From NCBI GenBank assembly GCA_903834845.1, contig CAILKW010000034.1, forward strand, positions 1 through 35,039: 35,039 nt of DNA, written 5' to 3'. A program made the translations under genes and the position numbers. Below the pieces are notes generated by a model. The model had not been told where the DNA came from, made no database searches, and saw only the letters and a program-made list of their open reading frames with translations. Within the stretch, counting starts at the first letter, position 1. Each line of letters starts with the position of its first letter. This DNA is from an uncultured Bacteroidia bacterium (GTDB lineage: Bacteria > Bacteroidota > Bacteroidia > Bacteroidales > Prolixibacteraceae). This document shows, in pieces, positions 8,501-15,245 of the stretch.

Positions 8501-10137
8501 TTACTTATTCATGGACTGGTTCAGGAGGATTCACCTCTACCTCAAAAGACCTTATGGATTTATCTGGTGGTGTATATAATGTCACTGTTACTGATGGCTT
8601 GGGTTGTACCAAAACTACTACTGCTACTGTTGATGAGTCGCTTGTTAGACTTGCATTGTCTTTTACCGGAACAAATGCTTCAAAATCCGGTGCAAAGGAT
8701 GGAACTATCGATGCCACCCTTACCGGAGGAACTGCTCCTTTCAAGTTTTCATGGAGTGGACCTGATTCTTTTACAGCACTAACCGAAGATTTAACGGGTC
8801 TTGGATATGGGTCATATACTTTGAATGTATCTGAATATTATGGATGTTCAGGTACTGGTTCATTTGTTGTACTTGATCCCCCTACTGCAAATGATGATGC
8901 TGTAACTACCAATGAAGATGTTCCTGTAACCTTCAATATAGTAACAAATGACACTGATGCTGACGGAGTTATTGTTGCTAACACTATTGATATGAATCCA
9001 TCTTTGCCAGGTCAGCAGAATTCCTTTACTATTCCCAGACAGGGCACATTCACTGTCAATTCCATGGGAGATGTTTCGTTTGTTCCTGTTCAGTATTACA
9101 ATGGTACTACAACGCCAATTTATTACACCGTAATGGATAACTCGGGTCTAATATCAAACCAAGGCAAAATTACTGTTGTAGTTATTTCTGTTAATAATCC
9201 TCCTGTCATCGCCGATGTACCAAAATCTGGCCCTGAGGATACGGATATTCCTTTTACGGTTACTGATTTCACATCAAAGTTTTCCGATATTGATGGTGAT
9301 GCAATGACAAAAATAAAAGTTTTAAGTTTACCAAAAAACGGCACTTTAAAATTAAATGGCGTTGCTGTATCAGTCAATACTGAAATTTCTGTGGCGAACA
9401 TTACTAATTTGACTTTTACTCCTTCCACAAACTGGTATGGATCAACCTCTTTTGATTGGAATGGATTCGATGGAACAGTTTATGCCGTCCTTGCTGAGCA
9501 GGTAAATATCATAATAACTTCAGTTAATGATGGCCCTGTGGCAGTTGATGATAAATTTGAAACTAAAGTTAATAAAAAGCTATTTGGGATTATTATTACC
9601 AACGATTATGATGTCGATATTAATGATATTATTACTGTGGATATTATCCCCGTAAAATCTACAACCAATGGTACCCTTGTACTTTCAGCCAATGGTGATT
9701 TTACATATCAACCTAAATTAGATTTTGTTGGTAGCGACTCTTTTACCTATAAAATTTGTGATAATGGTACTCCTACTTTATGTTCTACCGCTGTTGTAAC
9801 AATATCTATTTTAAGAGATGAGAGTTGTGAGGTTATTGTACCCAATGTGTTTACTCCAAACGGTGATGGCATTAATGACTACCTTAAAGTAACTTGTTTA
9901 TACAATTATGACAATCCTGAAATGCAGGTATTTAATCGTAATGGTAACCTGTTATTCAAAAAAGACCACTATGGCAATATTGACTACTGGGGTAGTGAAG
10001 ATCAAGCTTTATGGAATGGTCGTTCACAAAACAATCTTGATTTTTTTGGTAGTGATTTACCAGTTGGAACATACTATTACGTCTTTAAAGTTGGAAATGG
10101 AAAAGTTCTTACCGGGTTTATCTTCTTGGCAAAATAA
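2587..10137 (+). CDS. Giant T9SS-secreted cell-surface adhesin, 2516 aa, with type-B sorting domain (SprB-like)
   Basis: The start ATG has AAGGA just upstream; ATG at 2614 is an alternative. A signal-peptide hydrophobic stretch lies at residues ~33-48. Domains in order: an Ig-like domain shared with the preceding gene (~51-150); two PKD-like domains (~273-488, motifs VVCNTG/VVCHTG and PGIGL); an Ig-like segment (~489-570); two copies of a Cys-containing 'xYSFDDGSTW' module (~571-745); 14 HYR-like repeats (746-1939), each with DNxAP, DNC and mostly a CGN motif; two SprB-type repeats (1940-2098, GGxxPFxxSWxG); three cadherin-like/tandem Ig-like domains (2099-2413, ANDDxVTTNED, VDDKFETKVN); and a gliding-motility-type C-terminal domain (2414-2516, starting CEVIVPNVFTPNGDGIND). 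That last domain is the T9SS type-B signal, which needs an SprF partner, and the next gene is one. Expected to be exposed on the outer membrane and used in adhesion or gliding; the ligand is unknown. Confidence 0.93.
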   Translation: MNLKINYLIMNSNLHFRINNVLFRLNRTCSKIATLFLLFFLLSGYEVYATSITVKFNQPAPVFFPATVDLTLPAVTLGSSAIDDIGDPAPITYSYWYDPGCVLDQIPYGDEVHIHATGRYYIKGVAINPADGSEFSGTAPGWVTVYQTVCSGFAYTMTPSGFNFAPPVYVPDLVCALLGFTKPLTPVTLPPTYTWTAPVIAGELAASSLTGGTAQPVASANFSQTLTNETSTYATATYTVTGKFTTYRVTKPVAGVCSWVITPTTFTFTWDEIMTVNPIGSMNAPVPISQVVCNTGTTTLVTFTTPKFGIDATTTYEWVNNQPGIGLAASGNAVTLTESSGYLPTFTAINLATAPVYSTVTVTPTFTFRGVSCKVPPKTKAFDITVNPTGQVNQPPDQVVCHTGSTASVTFSTINTGGTTSGTTTYTWTNNTPGIGLDPSGTGDLPSFIASNTSTSTIIATITVTPHYTNEGVTCDGPSKNFLITIDSLPVITGNSPVTCVGGTPIDFTRTGGNDGGVWSVDGGGTITQTSNTTARFFPTSAGCFSVTYTSPSPGSCAGTKSMTVFPTFPSMGLLIPPANTCNSAFILPDVTPVPDFYVEYNIDGVGWTVSPTVPTTPGCHTITARYVLGTACGLTPPGTPGLICSVSDVVSVVIFPPAPLAPTVNAPCGPIVVTPPPTIAGFDIQYSFDDGSTWGANTPPLADNCIGYKIKTRYSLAAACGLNPITTTSTIAPCVESPATTRKVDNTAPTITNPASSLDVTVACVAVVPAVNLATITATDNCIGAVIISHVGDVVTAGSCVNKYSIARTYRATDVCGNTSDFLQTITVNDNIAPTITTPVGSLDVTVACVAVVPAVNLATITATDNCIGVVTISHVDDVVTAGSCVNKYSIARTYRATDICGNTSDFLQTITVNDNIAPTITTPVGSLDVTVACVEVVPVVNLASVTATDNCVGVVTVSHFGDVITAGTCVNKYSIARTYRATDICGNTSDFLQTITVNDNIAPTITTPALSLDVTVACVELVPAVNLATITATDNCSGVVTISHVGDVISALTCVNKYIIARTYRATDVCNNTSDFLQTITVNDNIAPTITTPVGSLDVTVACVAVVPAVNLATITATDNCIGVVTISHVGDVITAGSCVNKYSIARTYRATDVCNNTSDFLQTITVNDNIAPTISGVPASANYTCAALVPVASIASVSAADNCTATVTITVADATTPGSCINKFTVIRTWTATDVCGNTATASQTITVNDNVAPTISGVPVAASYACAGLVPVASIASVTAADNCTASVTITVADATIPGACINKFTVTRTWTATDICGNASTASQTITVNDNVAPVISSVPGPLTLACLSDVPGASVTSVIVSDNCTSSVTITVADMQIVGAGGMVTIIRTWTATDVCSNAATASQTITVNDKTPPVITSVPGPANYACEGSVPGANSGSVTVSDNCTAPVSVVVADVKIPGSCLNSFTIIRTWTATDGAGNTATASQTITLKDNVAPVIVTLPGSLDATVQCSNTVGYLGLPSATDNCSGVTIHFLSDVKTPDPTCASAYKRVRKFNFTDGCGNTSATFVQTISVIDNIAPVVQTITGSLDATLQCSDYSGIAKALTLFPTGADNCVVLPIRHLITDITTPDKDCANAYKRVRTWNFTDSCGNASDDFVQTITVIDITAPVVITVKGSLDANLQCSNSAGLSTALALMPSATDNCSVVPTIHLISDVTTTNATCANAYIRVRTWNFTDGCGNTSPDFIQTITVIDNTAPVVTTIKGSLDANLQCSNSVGIADALALKPSAIDNCTVISTIHLVSDLRTPDATCANAYTRVRTWNFTDGCGNTSTNFVQTITVIDNTAPVITGSISVTTVEGCSGSNATPPVKTIAELKALGLNVSDGCTPETAMSVTSSDISTGTNPVVVTRTYIVTDGCGNMATRVYQTINVKLSLSAAASPMAVTCTGGRNGKINLAVSGGTTPFTYSWTGSGGFTSTSKDLMDLSGGVYNVTVTDGLGCTKTTTATVDESLVRLALSFTGTNASKSGAKDGTIDATLTGGTAPFKFSWSGPDSFTALTEDLTGLGYGSYTLNVSEYYGCSGTGSFVVLDPPTANDDAVTTNEDVPVTFNIVTNDTDADGVIVANTIDMNPSLPGQQNSFTIPRQGTFTVNSMGDVSFVPVQYYNGTTTPIYYTVMDNSGLISNQGKITVVVISVNNPPVIADVPKSGPEDTDIPFTVTDFTSKFSDIDGDAMTKIKVLSLPKNGTLKLNGVAVSVNTEISVANITNLTFTPSTNWYGSTSFDWNGFDGTVYAVLAEQVNIIITSVNDGPVAVDDKFETKVNKKLFGIIITNDYDVDINDIITVDIIPVKSTTNGTLVLSANGDFTYQPKLDFVGSDSFTYKICDNGTPTLCSTAVVTISILRDESCEVIVPNVFTPNGDGINDYLKVTCLYNYDNPEMQVFNRNGNLLFKKDHYGNIDYWGSEDQALWNGRSQNNLDFFGSDLPVGTYYYVFKVGNGKVLTGFIFLAK
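4822..6096 (+). repeat. Five near-identical 255-bp (85-aa) tandem repeats inside the adhesin gene
   Basis: Units start exactly at 4822, 5077, 5332, 5587 and 5842, each encoding DN(I/T)AP...DVTVACV...ATDNC...CVNKY...ARTYRATD...TSDFLQTITVN. The DNA is nearly identical among copies with scattered, mainly silent differences. 4870-4942 is identical to 5890-5962 over 73 nt, although the units between them differ there. The array is a substrate for recombination and length change. Confidence 0.95.
6097..8403 (+). repeat. Nine further divergent HYR-like repeats in two subfamilies plus one outlier
   Basis: Four units of 81-82 aa start at 6097, 6343, 6589 and 6832 (motif RTWTATDxCGNxxTASQTITVN). Four of 84-89 aa start at 7078, 7330, 7597 and 7864 (motif RVRTWNFTDGCGNTS...VQTITVI, with GSLDAxLQCSN near the start). 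One outlier of 91 aa is at 8131-8403. All keep the leading DNxAP and most of the cysteines. The grouping by neighbour suggests repeated local duplication from one ancestral unit. Confidence 0.9.
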
Positions 10138-10214
10138 ATCTGTACTAATATAAAACCTTTATCTATAATTAAATGCTCTTCTTTAAATAGGTGCAAAATA
10201 TGAAAGGAACAAAT

Positions 10215-11168
10215 ATGAAAAACCTGATTAAGCTTCGAAAAGCACTTCTCGTATTGCTTATCATACTGGGCGGAACATTATATTCCAAGGGTCAGCAAGA
10301 TCCAATGTTCACTCAATATATTTTTAATCTGCAAACGATTAATCCGGCGTATGCAGGTAGCTGGCAGTCAATTGGTTTTTTGGCGTTAAGTCGTTATCAG
10401 TGGGTAGGATTTACCGGTAAGCCATCTACCCAGACATTTTCGTTTCAAACTCCGTTAAGAACCCAGAATGTTGGTATCGGCTTGGATTTTGTGATTGATA
10501 AATTGGGACCTGAAAGGAGGACAATGATTAATCTTGATTATTCATACCGAATTAAGGTTACTGAAAACACAGATTTGAGGTTTGGTTTAAAAGGGGGTTT
10601 TACGAACTATAGTAATGATCTTCGGGTCTTAACTCCTTTTCCTGGTGGAGTTTCTGACCCCGCATTGATGGGGGTAATTGATAATAAGTTTGTGACGAAT
10701 ATTGGTGTTGGATTGTTTCTTTCATCGCCAAAATATTATTTGAGTTTATCTATTCCCCGACTTGTGCAAAATAAGATAGACGAGAATACAGGACAATTTA
10801 CCAAAATGTCGGAAGTTAGACAATATTATTTTGTTGGAGGTATCATGTTTAAATTGTCTGATAAGATTAAGTTTAAACCTGTGTATATGACCAAAGCTGC
10901 AGTAGGTAGCCCGTTCCAATACGATGTTGCTGCTAATTTTCTTTTACTTGAAAAATTTTGGATTGGAGGAATGTACAGATCAGGCGATGCTCTTGGGTTG
11001 ACCGCTCAATGGATAATTAACACTACCTATAGTAGATTACGAATTGGTTATACTACAGATTTTACTTTAACTGAACTAAAACATTACCATCAAGGTGTTC
11101 ATGAGATTATGATCTCGTATGAATTTGCATTTACAAAACGGAAATTTACGTCACCAAGATATTTTTAA
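10215..11168 (+). CDS. PorP/SprF family type IX secretion outer-membrane protein
   Basis: Begins MKNLIKLRK followed by a hydrophobic signal-peptide core (ALLVLLIILGG) and the family hallmark QQDPMFTQYIFNLQTINPAYAGS. The remainder is made of beta-barrel-like alternating strands (for example VGIGLDFVIDKLGP, YRIKVTENTDLRFGLKGGF) and ends with KRKFTSPRYF. Members of this family (SprF in Flavobacterium, PorP in Porphyromonas) assist T9SS export or attachment of type-B CTD proteins and are usually encoded next to their adhesin, as here (77 bp downstream). I chose ATG 10215 because AAAGGA sits 6 nt upstream; in-frame ATG 10200 and GTG 10191 are possible. The length of 317 aa is typical. This protein is probably the dedicated partner of the adjacent adhesin. 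Confidence 0.93.
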   Translation: MKNLIKLRKALLVLLIILGGTLYSKGQQDPMFTQYIFNLQTINPAYAGSWQSIGFLALSRYQWVGFTGKPSTQTFSFQTPLRTQNVGIGLDFVIDKLGPERRTMINLDYSYRIKVTENTDLRFGLKGGFTNYSNDLRVLTPFPGGVSDPALMGVIDNKFVTNIGVGLFLSSPKYYLSLSIPRLVQNKIDENTGQFTKMSEVRQYYFVGGIMFKLSDKIKFKPVYMTKAAVGSPFQYDVAANFLLLEKFWIGGMYRSGDALGLTAQWIINTTYSRLRIGYTTDFTLTELKHYHQGVHEIMISYEFAFTKRKFTSPRYF

Positions 11169-11276
11169 AATGTTGACCAATGTATATAATTATCTCCGTT
11201 TTAAAGCAAGTTAATAATTTTAACCTTCTGATTTCTTTTTGCAAAGAATATTAAACATCTAAAATCAACAGAATCC

Positions 11277-13202
11277 ATGAAACGTGCAATACTTCTTTTC
11301 CTATTCATGATCTTTTTCTTTATCGGTAATTCGCAATCAAAAAAAAGCGATTTGTTTGATCTTTCATCGATAAAGATCTCTGAGCTAAAGGTAAATACAA
11401 TAAGGAGCGATTTTGGCCCAGCCATTATTGGAGATTCAATTTTCTTCACCTCTTTTCGGGATGAATTGATTGTGAAATCCGATAAAGAATTGATGGAAAG
11501 GGAGTTCTATGATCTTTATAATGCAAGAATTAATGATTCAGGGGTGGTCGTCAGCGGGAGGAATCCTCTAGGTGAATTTATTACCAGATACCATGACGGT
11601 CCTGTATCATGGTGTCCTAAAACAAATGAATTGTACGTAACTCAATCCAATTATGTCAATCCCTCGGTTAAATATAAAGCGTTTAGAAACGAGGAAATTA
11701 AGCTTCGAATTGTAGTTGCAAAAAAAAATGAAGGTAAATGGACTTTGGATGAGGAAAATGAGTTTAGGTACAATAATGCTGATTATTCGGTCGGCCATCC
11801 TGCCATAAATGAATCTGGTGACACTCTTTTTTTTACAAGTGATAAACCAGGTGGGTTTGGAGAAACTGATATTTATATGTCTGTACGAAAAAAAGGAAAA
11901 TGGAATAAACCTGTAAATATGGGGTCAAAGATAAACACAAGTGGAAAGGACGAATTTCCTTTTATCACCGGAGATAGTTATTCTGGTAGATTTTTAATCT
12001 TTGCATCTACAGGCCACGGAAGTAAAGGAGGGTTTGATTTATTTTATATTAAGTTGAGTGATCCTGATGGTGTTGTTTATCCATTCCCTGAACCGATCAA
12101 TACTGAATATGATGATTTTGCAATGAACTTACCTGAATATGTCGAATATGGCTATATGACTTCAAATAGGCCGGGAGGCACTGGTAATGATGATATTTAT
12201 AGACTTGTATTCAGTAAGTATTTAAGTTATGTGCAGGAAATCTTGGTTTTGGATTCTAAATCTAGAAAACCTATACCAGGTTCACTTGTAAATTTTTGTA
12301 ATCGTAAAAACCAAAAGGTTGAAGCTGATGGTATAGCTTCCTTCTCGTTTGATAAAAATGCAATTTGCGATGTTACTGCATCTGCTTTTGGATATAAAGA
12401 TAAAAGTAAATTGATTAAGATTGGATCTCATAAACAAGGAACGGTTTTGCGAGATACTATTTTTCTTGATATGATTGTAAATGAAAAAATTGTTTTGAAA
12501 AACATTTATTATGACTTTGATAAATGGGATATTTTACTTGAATCTGCTAAAGAGCTTGATAAACTGGTTGCCTTATTGAAAGAAAACCCTGACATGAAAG
12601 TTGAGTTGGGTTCTCACACCGATGAAAGGGGTTCTGTAGGGTACAATATGAAGTTATCGCAGTTGCGAGCACAGTCTGCAGTTAATTACATCGTTTCAAA
12701 AGGAATAGACAAGTCTCAGATTACAGGGAAAGGCTATGGTAAATCTCAATTGATTAATAAAAGTACAGCCAAGATTAAACTTACTCCTGAGCAACAGCGG
12801 GAAAACAGAAGAACTGAAGTTTTTATTCCAGGATTTTATGTTGGTGAGCCAGTAAAACAGGTTAAGGGCGATTTTTCTGATGGAAAACCTGATATTAAAA
12901 AGGGATACAGTTCAATAAAAGAACAGGGTTCAATATTGGAAAGTTCGGTAAATGAGCGTGCTGTATCAAATAGTGATAATGAAATTAAATTTTATGTCAT
13001 CTTAGGGTCATTTAAAGAAAATAAGGGTGCAGTTAAACTTGTTCAGCAACTTAAAACAGAAGGATATAATGCTACTATAGTTGATGAAACAAAACACTTC
13101 AGGGTGGTAATTGGATATCAAAACTTGAGTCAGGCGAAAAATGTTCTTGGAGATTTGAAAGGTAAATACAAGGATGCATTAATACGCCCAAAGGAAAACT
13201 AA
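11277..13202 (+). CDS. OmpA-family protein with PD40 beta-propeller, CNA-B-like and C-terminal SPOR domains
   Basis: A signal peptide covers residues 1-20. Residues ~30-310 carry PD40/WD40-like propeller motifs (GDTLFFTSDKPGGFGETDIY near 183-202, and a second NRPGGTGNDDIY near 297-308). Residues ~315-398 look like a carboxypeptidase-regulatory/CNA-B-like domain (LDSKSRKPIPGSLVNF). Residues ~400-515 are an OmpA peptidoglycan-binding domain (YYDFDKWDILLES, LGSHTDERGSVGYNMKLS, RRTEVFI). Residues ~569-638 match a SPOR domain (KFYVILGSFKENKGA...). OmpA/PD40 proteins often sit next to SprF and a T9SS adhesin, and PorE of Porphyromonas has a related propeller-CRD-OmpA plan, but no TPR is seen here. 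The SPOR domain, known to bind glycan strands lacking stem peptides, is a distinctive addition. Likely a periplasmic or outer-membrane anchor for the export machinery. Confidence 0.9.
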   Translation: MKRAILLFLFMIFFFIGNSQSKKSDLFDLSSIKISELKVNTIRSDFGPAIIGDSIFFTSFRDELIVKSDKELMEREFYDLYNARINDSGVVVSGRNPLGEFITRYHDGPVSWCPKTNELYVTQSNYVNPSVKYKAFRNEEIKLRIVVAKKNEGKWTLDEENEFRYNNADYSVGHPAINESGDTLFFTSDKPGGFGETDIYMSVRKKGKWNKPVNMGSKINTSGKDEFPFITGDSYSGRFLIFASTGHGSKGGFDLFYIKLSDPDGVVYPFPEPINTEYDDFAMNLPEYVEYGYMTSNRPGGTGNDDIYRLVFSKYLSYVQEILVLDSKSRKPIPGSLVNFCNRKNQKVEADGIASFSFDKNAICDVTASAFGYKDKSKLIKIGSHKQGTVLRDTIFLDMIVNEKIVLKNIYYDFDKWDILLESAKELDKLVALLKENPDMKVELGSHTDERGSVGYNMKLSQLRAQSAVNYIVSKGIDKSQITGKGYGKSQLINKSTAKIKLTPEQQRENRRTEVFIPGFYVGEPVKQVKGDFSDGKPDIKKGYSSIKEQGSILESSVNERAVSNSDNEIKFYVILGSFKENKGAVKLVQQLKTEGYNATIVDETKHFRVVIGYQNLSQAKNVLGDLKGKYKDALIRPKEN

Positions 13203-13261
13203 TAAAACGATCTTCACAATTAAACGAATTACATAGTTTTATGATGTTGAAGAAGTCATAG

Positions 13262-14206
13262 TTAGCCTTTATCTATAGGTTCTGAGTTATTTTGGCGAGC
13301 CTGCCAGATGCTTACGTTAAGTTCAAAACCAATTAGGAGAATCAAGGCATTGAAATAAAACGATAGCATTACAACAACCAGAGTTCCTATTGAACCATAC
13401 AAAGTATTGTATTTACCAAAATTATTGATATAATAGGAAAAACCGACTGTTGTTAAAATTGTTAGGATTGTTGCTAAAGTTGTTCCAGCAGAAATAAAAC
13501 GAAATTTAGTTTTACGTGCAGGGGCAAGGTAAAATAGAAAAGCGTAGCCGAAAAAGAATAAAGCGCATATAACCAGCCATTTACCACCAAGTAGAAGGTA
13601 ATAGGTTAAATCTATCTGTAAAACACCTTTTTCAACTAAGAAATTCATAACTGTTTGGCTTACTGTGATAAGAGCTACACTTAGAGTTGTCAGGAGTGTT
13701 AATATAATAGCAAGAACAAGTGCAACGAGTCGTTGATTAATCCATGAACGGGTTTCGATAGCATGTATGGTGCCATTAAAGGCGACGATAACAGAAACAA
13801 TTCCGTTTGTAGCGAAAATGAATGCTGCAAAAAACCCAAACGATAATAATCCCCCGCGTGGCTGTGTAATGATGTCTTCGATTGTTCCCTGAATTGCAAT
13901 AAAGGCATCATGTGGGAGGATACTTTGAAATAGTACAAGCAATTCCTGTTGAAAATTGACAATTGGAATGTAGGGTATTAACGTGAAAACAAAAATTATA
14001 GCCGGGAATATTGCTAAAATAAAATTAAAGGCAATCGCAGATGCTCTTGTCGAAATTGCGCCATCGACAATTCCTTTCCAAAAGAAGACTGTAACATCAT
14101 AAAGCGGTTCTCCGTCGAAAAATGGAAGTTTTATTAATCTTGCCCTTTGTCGAAGTGCCTCTAAACGTTCAACTATTAATTGTTTTAAAAATGTCCATGT
14201 TGACAT
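13262..14206 (-). CDS. YihY/virulence factor BrkB family membrane protein
   Basis: A polytopic inner-membrane protein of 314 aa. Near residues 42-90 it shows the family signature: YDVTVFFWKGIVDGAISTRA followed by SAIAFNFILAIFPAIIFVF. At least six hydrophobic segments are visible, including SFGFFAAFIFATNGIVSVIV, LVALVLAIILTLLTTLSVAL, WLVICALFFFGYAFLFYL and LVVVMLSFYFNALILLIGFE. The E. coli homologue YihY was once proposed to be RNase BN, a claim since withdrawn; the family's transport role is unproven. The ATG at 14206 is preferred to an in-frame TTG at 14215. It is the second gene of a two-gene minus-strand unit, 24 bp after the DUF4783 gene, and converges with the OmpA gene with a 59-bp gap. 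Confidence 0.88.
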   Translation of the reverse strand: MSTWTFLKQLIVERLEALRQRARLIKLPFFDGEPLYDVTVFFWKGIVDGAISTRASAIAFNFILAIFPAIIFVFTLIPYIPIVNFQQELLVLFQSILPHDAFIAIQGTIEDIITQPRGGLLSFGFFAAFIFATNGIVSVIVAFNGTIHAIETRSWINQRLVALVLAIILTLLTTLSVALITVSQTVMNFLVEKGVLQIDLTYYLLLGGKWLVICALFFFGYAFLFYLAPARKTKFRFISAGTTLATILTILTTVGFSYYINNFGKYNTLYGSIGTLVVVMLSFYFNALILLIGFELNVSIWQARQNNSEPIDKG

Positions 14207-14230
14207 TAAAAGCAAATTACAGGTTAATAA

Positions 14231-14620
14231 CTAATCCTTATCAATCCTAAGCTGTACAATTGGTGTTTTTCCTCCTTTGGATTTCATGAGAAAGTAAACC
14301 CTAAAATTACCATTTATTGTTTGCATTTTGCCGATAGCGTATGGTGATTCGTTCCCTCCCTGATGAGTAATTCTAAAATCAGATGGTTTATTATGTGTGA
14401 AAAAATCTTTGAGAATCTGTTCGCCTTGTGCCTGTGAACAAACTAATTCCTTGTCTATTACAACCAGCTCTATATTCTCATTAAAATGTAAAGCTACGAT
14501 TTTTGCATCGCCGGCCTTCAATCCCAAAATGATTTGGTCTGGGATTTGGCTGAAAGAGACTAGTGAATTCATTGAAAACATAATCAAATAGAACAGAACA
14601 AGTCCTGACTTTTTTTTCAT
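14231..14620 (-). CDS. DUF4783 domain-containing secreted protein
   Basis: A small 129-aa protein with a signal peptide at residues 1-24 (LVLFYLIMFSMNSLVSFS). The mature part fits the DUF4783 pattern: an early helix QIPDQIILGLKAGDAKIVA, then LHFNENIELVV, an LKDFFTHNKPSDFRITHQG segment, and a C-terminal SPYAIGKMQTINGNFRVYF / TPIVQLRIDKD strand pair. The fold is probably of the SnoaL/NTF2-like type; no enzymatic residues are evident. In my recollection of Bacteroidota genomes this family often sits near rlmH, nadC or yihY-type genes, and here it is between brkB and rlmH. Periplasmic location is inferred from the signal peptide. Confidence 0.8.
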   Translation of the reverse strand: MKKKSGLVLFYLIMFSMNSLVSFSQIPDQIILGLKAGDAKIVALHFNENIELVVIDKELVCSQAQGEQILKDFFTHNKPSDFRITHQGGNESPYAIGKMQTINGNFRVYFLMKSKGGKTPIVQLRIDKD

Positions 14621-14661
14621 CGTAATGATATTATTTTAGAATTTTTTCTACAAGAACCATG

Positions 14662-14692
14662 CAAATATCGATATTACCGTTTTGTGTTGCAA
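14662..14692 (-). promoter_or_regulatory. Candidate promoter for the DUF4783-brkB unit
   Basis: Read on the minus strand, GATATTTG (14669-14662) matches TAnnTTTG at 7 of 8 positions, and a TTG for the -33 element lies at 14692-14690, 20 bp upstream. This would place the transcript start ~35 nt before the ATG at 14620. Confidence 0.35.
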
Positions 14693-14771
14693 TATTATTA
14701 AATTTGACAGTAATTAAAAAATAATCTCAAAATAATTGGAAGTCATTATTTTCTGTCTTAATATTGTATTT

Positions 14772-15245
14772 GTGAAAATACTTTTAATTACAATTGGAAA
14801 TACTGATAGAAATTACATGAGGGAAGGTGTAGATGACTATGTTAAAAGACTTTCATTTTATATTCCTTTCGAGATTAAAGTAATTCCTGATATTAAAAAC
14901 CGTCATTCACTCTCAATAAATCTTCAAAAAGAGAGGGAAGGACAGTTAATTGTTAGTCAAGTATTAGCTGGTGATTATCTGGTTTTACTTGATGAGCACG
15001 GTTCAGAGTTTAATTCTATTGATTTTTCACGTTGGATTGAATCTAAAATTTGTGCCGGAATACGGAAGCTTATCTTTGTTGTAGGTGGCCCTCATGGATT
15101 TTCAAATACCGTTTTTAACAGGTCTGACTATAAAATATCTTTGTCTAAATTCACTTTTTCTCACCAAATGGTGAGGTTGATTTTTTTGGAGCAGTTTTAC
15201 AGAGCAATGAAAATCATTAAAAATGAACCTTATCACAATAAATAA
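14772..15245 (+). CDS. rlmH: 23S rRNA (pseudouridine(1915)-N3)-methyltransferase RlmH
   Basis: A SPOUT-class methyltransferase that N3-methylates pseudouridine 1915 in helix 69 of 23S rRNA, using SAM, on assembled 70S ribosomes. The GTG at 14772 gives VKILLITIGNT and a protein of 157 aa, the normal length for the family; an upstream TTG at 14736 would add 12 residues absent from homologues. The SAM-binding knot motif VVGGPHGF is at residues 103-110, LLDEHGSEF at 72-80, and the conserved C-terminus FSHQMVRLIFLEQFYRAMK...EPYHN is intact. The stop TAA overlaps the ATG of the next gene by one base (TAATG at 15243-15247), so the histidine kinase is probably translated by re-initiation. Confidence 0.95.
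   Translation: MKILLITIGNTDRNYMREGVDDYVKRLSFYIPFEIKVIPDIKNRHSLSINLQKEREGQLIVSQVLAGDYLVLLDEHGSEFNSIDFSRWIESKICAGIRKLIFVVGGPHGFSNTVFNRSDYKISLSKFTFSHQMVRLIFLEQFYRAMKIIKNEPYHNK

Noticed and set aside
5466-8744. Several long open frames antisense to the adhesin repeats (for example 6387-6797 and 8001-8366 on the minus strand)
   Set aside because: They mirror the repetitive, stop-poor composition of the sense gene, repeat with the same period, and have no starts, signals or domains of their own.
13202-13253. Two interleaved complementary segments (ATAAAAC/GTTTTAT and TCTTCA/TGAAGA) suggesting a pseudoknot between the OmpA and brkB genes
   Set aside because: Short AT-rich pairings with large loops in a 59-bp gap are easily found by chance, and there is no T tract or known motif.
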